This document shows, one piece after another, positions 59,595 through 64,000 of a stretch of DNA of 64,000 bases. The DNA is from Lepturacanthus savala (taxonomy: Eukaryota; Chordata; Actinopteri; Scombriformes; Trichiuridae). Both the position numbers and the translations under genes were made by a program. The notes beneath the pieces were generated by a model. It worked only from the letters and a program-made list of their open reading frames with translations. It was not told where the DNA came from and made no database searches. How positions within the stretch are numbered: the stretch's first letter is position 1; every line of letters starts with the position of its first letter. Where the stretch lies: the NCBI GenBank assembly GCA_030544235.1, contig CM060481.1:11608892-11672891 (forward strand), given 5' to 3'.

Positions 59595-59880
59595 AGAGCC
59601 AAAAACCTGTTGAATGGGATTGAACATAGTTACTATTTAGTACACGCAGAGAAATCCTTTACATTCTGTCAGCCTGTGTCATGACTATTGATATTGAGTG
59701 TGTGTGAGCACAAATGTAAAGACAGGTTAAAAAGACCCTTCTTTGAGAACCACTGATGATGCTTCAGCAATATGAAGATTGATGATGTAAATTATCTCTT
59801 GTTGCCATATATCCAGTGAGGAAAAACGTTGCTCAAATGCATTTAATGTAAATAATGTAAAGTGTAAATAATGGATATGT
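59595..59880. repeat. Duplicated block (copy 2, part b)
   Basis: Second copy of 57793-57945, in the same orientation and the same order relative to part a. In copy 1, parts a and b are about 30 bp apart; here they are separated by about 1.4 kb, which implies an insertion into copy 2. Confidence 0.65.
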
Positions 59881-60914
59881 CAGTGATTTTTCCTTGGTGA
59901 AAATAACTCCATGAAATCTGATAGCTCATAAATTCACATGTTACATCACCTACACTACACTGATACTACGTATATTTCACATGCTGGAGTTCAGGAATAA
60001 CACACCGCATCAGTTTTCTTATTCATCATTAACCACAGAAACCTCAGCATGTTGTGATGTCTGTGTGTTTTGGCTTGAATGGATCTGCTCTCCGATTCAG
60101 AAACCACACTCTACCAACAAGCAATGACTGGAGGTCTAACTGATCCTTCTCAGCTTGTAACAGCCCACTCAGCAGGCCAGAAAGTATGCTGGGACAGATG
60201 GTGTTCTGGCCTGGAGCTGGCTGCTCGTAAAATATCGAAACCAAAACTTCTGGGATAAATGAGCCAATCAATACTTATATATAAAAACAAAAAAGGAAAC
60301 GAAAAGAAACCAGGGAGTGAATGATCATACCTTCCATTTCCTATAATGGATTTTTTTCAGCTTGTCACTGAAAATGTCTGGATAGCTCTATAAATAAAAT
60401 GTATTACTGTCATTACCGCAACTCACTAAATAATTTATTACATTAAAAAACCTTCTCATGTTTTTCATAAGAACTTAAACTCCTTAAAGTTTTTAATCCT
60501 TTCAGATCAAATTCCTGGTAATATTATTCATTTATTTAACTATTTTGACCCCAAAAAATCAGTTTCTTTGTGTTTTTACATCAATATTCAATCAAACTTT
60601 CAATCAAAGTTTTATGACAGTCGTCATCTTTCAACTGATTTAAACTAATAGTATCATTACATACACCTATCACTCAATATGAGTGTTTCTCTACAGTATG
60701 ATATAAAATTTAGCTTTGTAGTACCGATAAGTCGACTGCATGATCTTTGCTGCACATGAGACGTCCACTCTTCAATGGCCCGATCAAATTCCTCCCAATA
60801 TTTCTGTGTATACTCTCGTTTTAAAACAAACACAGAGAAAATGTTATTGGATGGAATCTTTATCACTTCGAAAAGCTAAGAGGATAGAGTTGAAACTGGA
60901 CTGGTTGGAGAGGG
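59881..60914. other. Intergenic DNA between promoter duplicate and SINE
   Basis: AT-rich. No gene or repeat recognised. Confidence 0.5.
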
Positions 60915-61215
60915 AAGACTTGATGAGAAGCAGCGGTGGCCTAAAGGTCAGAGAAGCGAGCTCATGAATCCCTGTACCAGGCAGGATAATTCTGGGTTCG
61001 GGTAAACCTCTCCCTCATTACCACCGCCGAGGTGCCCTTGAGCAAGGCCCTTAACCCCAACTGCACGGCGGAGCCGCTCAGCGGCCGGGCAGATCCAGAA
61101 TGTGGTTGTACTGGGCAGCTTCCAGTGGCTGGAAGATCAGAATGTGGTCATACTGGGCAGCTTCCAGGTGTGAATGTGTGTAACTATGTGAATGTGATCA
61201 GGGCGTTCCTACAAA
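60915..61215 (+). mobile_element. tRNA-derived SINE-like repeat
   Basis: gtggcctaaaggtcagagaagcgagc has the spacing of a pol III A box region. It is followed by 'ctctccctcattaccaccgc', cttgagcaaggcccttaaccc and two copies of 'tactgggcagcttccag', and ends gtgaatgtgatcagggcgttcc. This is a familiar fish SINE pattern; the doubled segment (61109-61128 and 61149-61168) looks like an internal duplication. Confidence 0.75.
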
Positions 61216-61611
61216 AGAGAGGCTTCCTTTCACTGACATTTCCCTGAATAGTTTTTTTAAAAGATTCAGAATAAAAGTGCACAAAGTAAAGCCAGATGAC
61301 TTTTTCTTAGCTGCTCAGCAATAGATGTTGTGAATAACAAAATGTATATGCTTGTCTGAAAATTCTAGTGTATTTTTTTTATTTGAATCCCCCCTTACCT
61401 TGATTTGTTGACTTTCAGCTTGCACAGAGAGATAAGATCATCTGTAATCTCTAAGCTGTTTGTATACGTTCTGTTTCTGAACACCTCTTCAGCAAACGTC
61501 TTTCTCCTTTAATCAGCGTTGTGTCGGTGTAATGTTGCCTTTGTTTATACGTAGCTTGTGTTTATCCCAATGGCTTCCTGTTGTGTTGTGGCTCTTTGCT
61601 GAGCTGCTTCA

Positions 61612-61670
61612 TGATTGGTCCAGACGACCTGCGCTATTTAAAAATTACAGCAGAGGCTAAACCATGATGT
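61612..61670 (+). promoter_or_regulatory. Possible promoter: CCAAT (inverted) and TATA-like box
   Basis: attgg at 61614-61618 and tatttaaaa at 61635-61643 lie about 20 bp apart, 185-210 bp before the ATG at 61826. The spacing is plausible for a pol II promoter reading rightwards. No independent support. Confidence 0.35.
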
Positions 61671-61825
61671 ACATGTTTACCTCAGAGTCAATGAGCTGGT
61701 GTGCTCGAGTGTCTTCCTCCGACTTTCACGAAAGCCGCTTTATTAAAGAGTTTACGCTTCAAAATCGGGGTAAACGTCTCCGTCACTTTGGATCGTTTTC
61801 CCCTTAGATCTGTATCGTATTTGAG

Positions 61826-63333
61826 ATGATGTCGTCAGTGGCCCGGAGTCATGTTCAGCAGGCGAGACGTTTGATTTTAGAAAGGTGAGCCATCGGAGAG
61901 GGTTAGAGGGTGACTTAGTGGGTGACAAGCCTGGTCATTACTGCACTGAGAGAGCCTTTGTGTGTCTCTGCCCCGCCCATGTCCTCCTTGGTCCATTTCT
62001 ATCTCCCCTGACCTCTCTGTCAGTGCCTTGTTCCTGTCGAGGCAGGACGATTAAATGTCATGACCCCTTTTTTTCCTCAGAGGGTCCTCTGTGCCCCCTG
62101 AGGACCCTCTGATCCATTAACTTTCACTCAGCTATCACTAAGTACCCCAGGTTATCCAGACCAGCCCTGATCTCCAACACCTGCACAAAAGACACACAGA
62201 TACACACACCAGAGTCCTGTCCTAAAGCAGCGAACCCATCACAAAGGAAGGTTATAATCCTGATTTGGCCATTGTAAGATCATGGAGGGTTAGCATTGCA
62301 TCCTAACAGATAACTCTGGTTCTTTTGTAGTGTATGGGGATTTAATCTCTTACCTCGTGAGTGAGACTTGAACAATTTGAGCATGAGCCTTTGGTTTAAG
62401 TTGTTCATCAATGCCTGTTTTTCTGTGAACATAACATGAGGAAGTCTTTCTTAAATTGTGTGATACTAAATAGTTGAAATAAGATAAAAGTAAAAAAAAA
62501 ATACACTGGAGACCACCTTAATGAGGTATCCTCAAAGAAAATGAATTTTAATGATTGAAGGTCACCAGCTTTTATCTTAGTCTGACTGGTAAATATCTAA
62601 AACCACATGTAAAAAATGTAGATGTATAAGTGAAAGAAGCTTTCTGACACACAAGAACCAGCAGACAATGATGCATTGAGGACTTTGAAATATTGTTTTA
62701 ACCAAACAAAGACATTTAGATCATTAGTCCCTCCGGACCAAGACACTGAACCTGAAAGTACCCAGTTATGGAACTGAGCCACTCAGTGGCTGGACTGCCA
62801 GTGGAGTCTCTGAGGGCCAAAAGCTACAGAAACCACATTTAGGACATGGTGAAGGAAAGGATTGCATTGAAATAAATACTTTCAGAGTTTCTTTTTTTTC
62901 TAAGTAAATATTTTCACTGGAGGAAAACCTCAGTTTGGCAAACATACAAATGGTTCCATACAAGATTTTCCAAATGGATGTGTGCATTTTTCTGAAATCT
63001 CCCAAACCTGATACTGTAGATTGAGGGGCCAGACCACCTTTTGTTTCATGTTTCACAAACCCCCGCAGTCCCTCACCACAGCTCCCTATTTCAAGGCTGT
63101 CGCTGAACAGCCAGCAAACCATTTCCTGAAGCTCCGAGGTCACTGGATAAATGATGTTTTCATTTGACAACCCCAGGTCGCCACTAAAGGAGGGTCTTCA
63201 GAGGGAGCCTTTTGAAATTACAGTACTGATGAAGCGTGAGAAATTACAGGCACTTAGAAGTGATTTCATGAGCACAAGAGAGCAGGGGGACCACCCCTGT
63301 ATGGCCCGGGCGAGAGGCAGCGCTGGCAGTTAG
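61826..63333 (+). CDS. Possible small two-exon gene, 71 residues, unrecognised
   Basis: Exon A 61826-61884 (MMSSVARSHVQQARRLILE) ends at a consensus donor gtgagc in phase 2. Exon B 63177-63333 follows the acceptor attt...ccccag and is in the matching phase: SPLKEGLQREPFEITVLMKR, then EKLQALRSDFMSTREQGDHP, stop TAG at 63331-63333. The predicted protein is basic, rich in Arg, Lys, Glu and Leu, with no signal peptide or membrane segment. I do not recognise the family. It is transcribed away from prdm5. Phase agreement alone occurs by chance one time in three, so this is tentative; either exon could belong to a larger gene running past the window. Confidence 0.25.
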
Positions 63334-64000
63334 TACACAGCCACACAAACATGTACACATGGATATACGCACACACTCACACAAAGAAATCTAAAGGTCA
63401 GATGTTTTAGCGAAGCATCATCAGGGATCCTCGAATGCATATCAAGTGTACAGTACTGTTCGTATCTGTGCATGAAAATAAAGCTGACCTTACAGTTAAA
63501 CGCAGGATTAAGCGAAAATCATATTCAGGAGCCAGTCATTGTCTTTTTTTTTCACTGCTCGAGTTATCCTAATGGAGATCGGCTGAGACGGGCAATGCCC
63601 AAGGGCCACTGGTCCCTCTCCACCCTTCCTGGGAATGGGCTCTTGGTCAGGATGGGTTTGGAAAGAAGCCTCCGATTTCTGCCTGGCCTTCTGCTAAATC
63701 AGAGCTATGCAGAGCTGGTTTGGACCTGAGCCTCTACAATGATCTATACCCCCAGAGCCACCGAAGTGGAATAATTCTCATCACAGTCTACTCCCCTTTG
63801 CTTCTCAGCCGGGGGGGGGGGGGGGGGGGGGGTTCCCACTTTTGTGTTTGAGATTTCAGAGCATCATAAATTCATTTCACACTGTTTGCTTTGGGGATTT
63901 CTAAGACACTGGCACCAGTGTTGGGACGGTTGTTTAATTGAGCTGCTCTTTAGTATGGTATAGCCCCACCATAGATGGCAGGAGTTCTTCTTTCACTGTT
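63334..64000. other. Window edge, no gene recognised
   Basis: Contains the poly-G run. A donor for a further exon of the possible small gene was not found. Confidence 0.45.
63811..63832. repeat. Poly-G run, 22 bp
   Basis: Pure G homopolymer. Its length may be affected by sequencing. Confidence 0.95.

Noticed and set aside
62766..63170. 134-codon minus-strand frame
   Set aside because: Overlaps the possible small gene on the other strand. Its composition is unremarkable and no family wording was found; left unannotated.

Overview
The window is vertebrate nuclear DNA, almost certainly from a ray-finned fish of the acanthomorph (spiny-rayed) type. The grounds are a split gene with GT-AG introns, many AC/TG, AT and GA microsatellites, and several dispersed repeats that I recognise as common in spiny-rayed fishes: tRNA-derived SINEs, Tc1 remnants, hAT-like elements with CAGTGGTGGAA ends, and an inverted-repeat element containing 'gctaagctacgctaac'. 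No species can be named.

One gene is certain. prdm5 lies complete on the minus strand from its start codon at 57468 to its stop at 25484, about 32 kb. I resolved 16 coding exons. All have GT donors and AG acceptors, and their phases join without a break into a 641-residue protein: an N-terminal PR (SET-like) domain, an acidic linker with ten consecutive Glu, and 16 C2H2-type zinc fingers. That finger number and near-identical length (human PRDM5 has 630 residues) make the assignment firm.

Layout. 1-23.6 kb is gene-poor DNA downstream of prdm5, holding repeats, including a 1.95 kb hAT-like element with a Tc1 transposase fragment inside. 23.6-25.5 kb is the probable 3' UTR. 25.5-57.5 kb is prdm5; its introns contain a LINE reverse transcriptase remnant (intron 15), two long TG arrays (intron 14), a Tc1 end, an inverted-repeat element and a SINE-like repeat (intron 5), and a hAT-like element with a near-perfect 8-bp target duplication (intron 1). 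57.5-59.9 kb holds the prdm5 promoter and a decayed second copy of it. The second copy is split by about 1.4 kb that includes a 120-bp AT array. 60.9-61.2 kb is a SINE. From 61.6 kb a CCAAT/TATA-like pair precedes a short open exon with a good donor. It joins in frame to an exon-like stretch at 63.2 kb, and together they could encode a 71-residue protein that I do not recognise.

I found no RNA gene, CRISPR array or intact transposase. The points most worth following are the duplicated prdm5 promoter block, the possible small gene upstream, and a pair of in-frame acceptors 36 nt apart at prdm5 exon 5.
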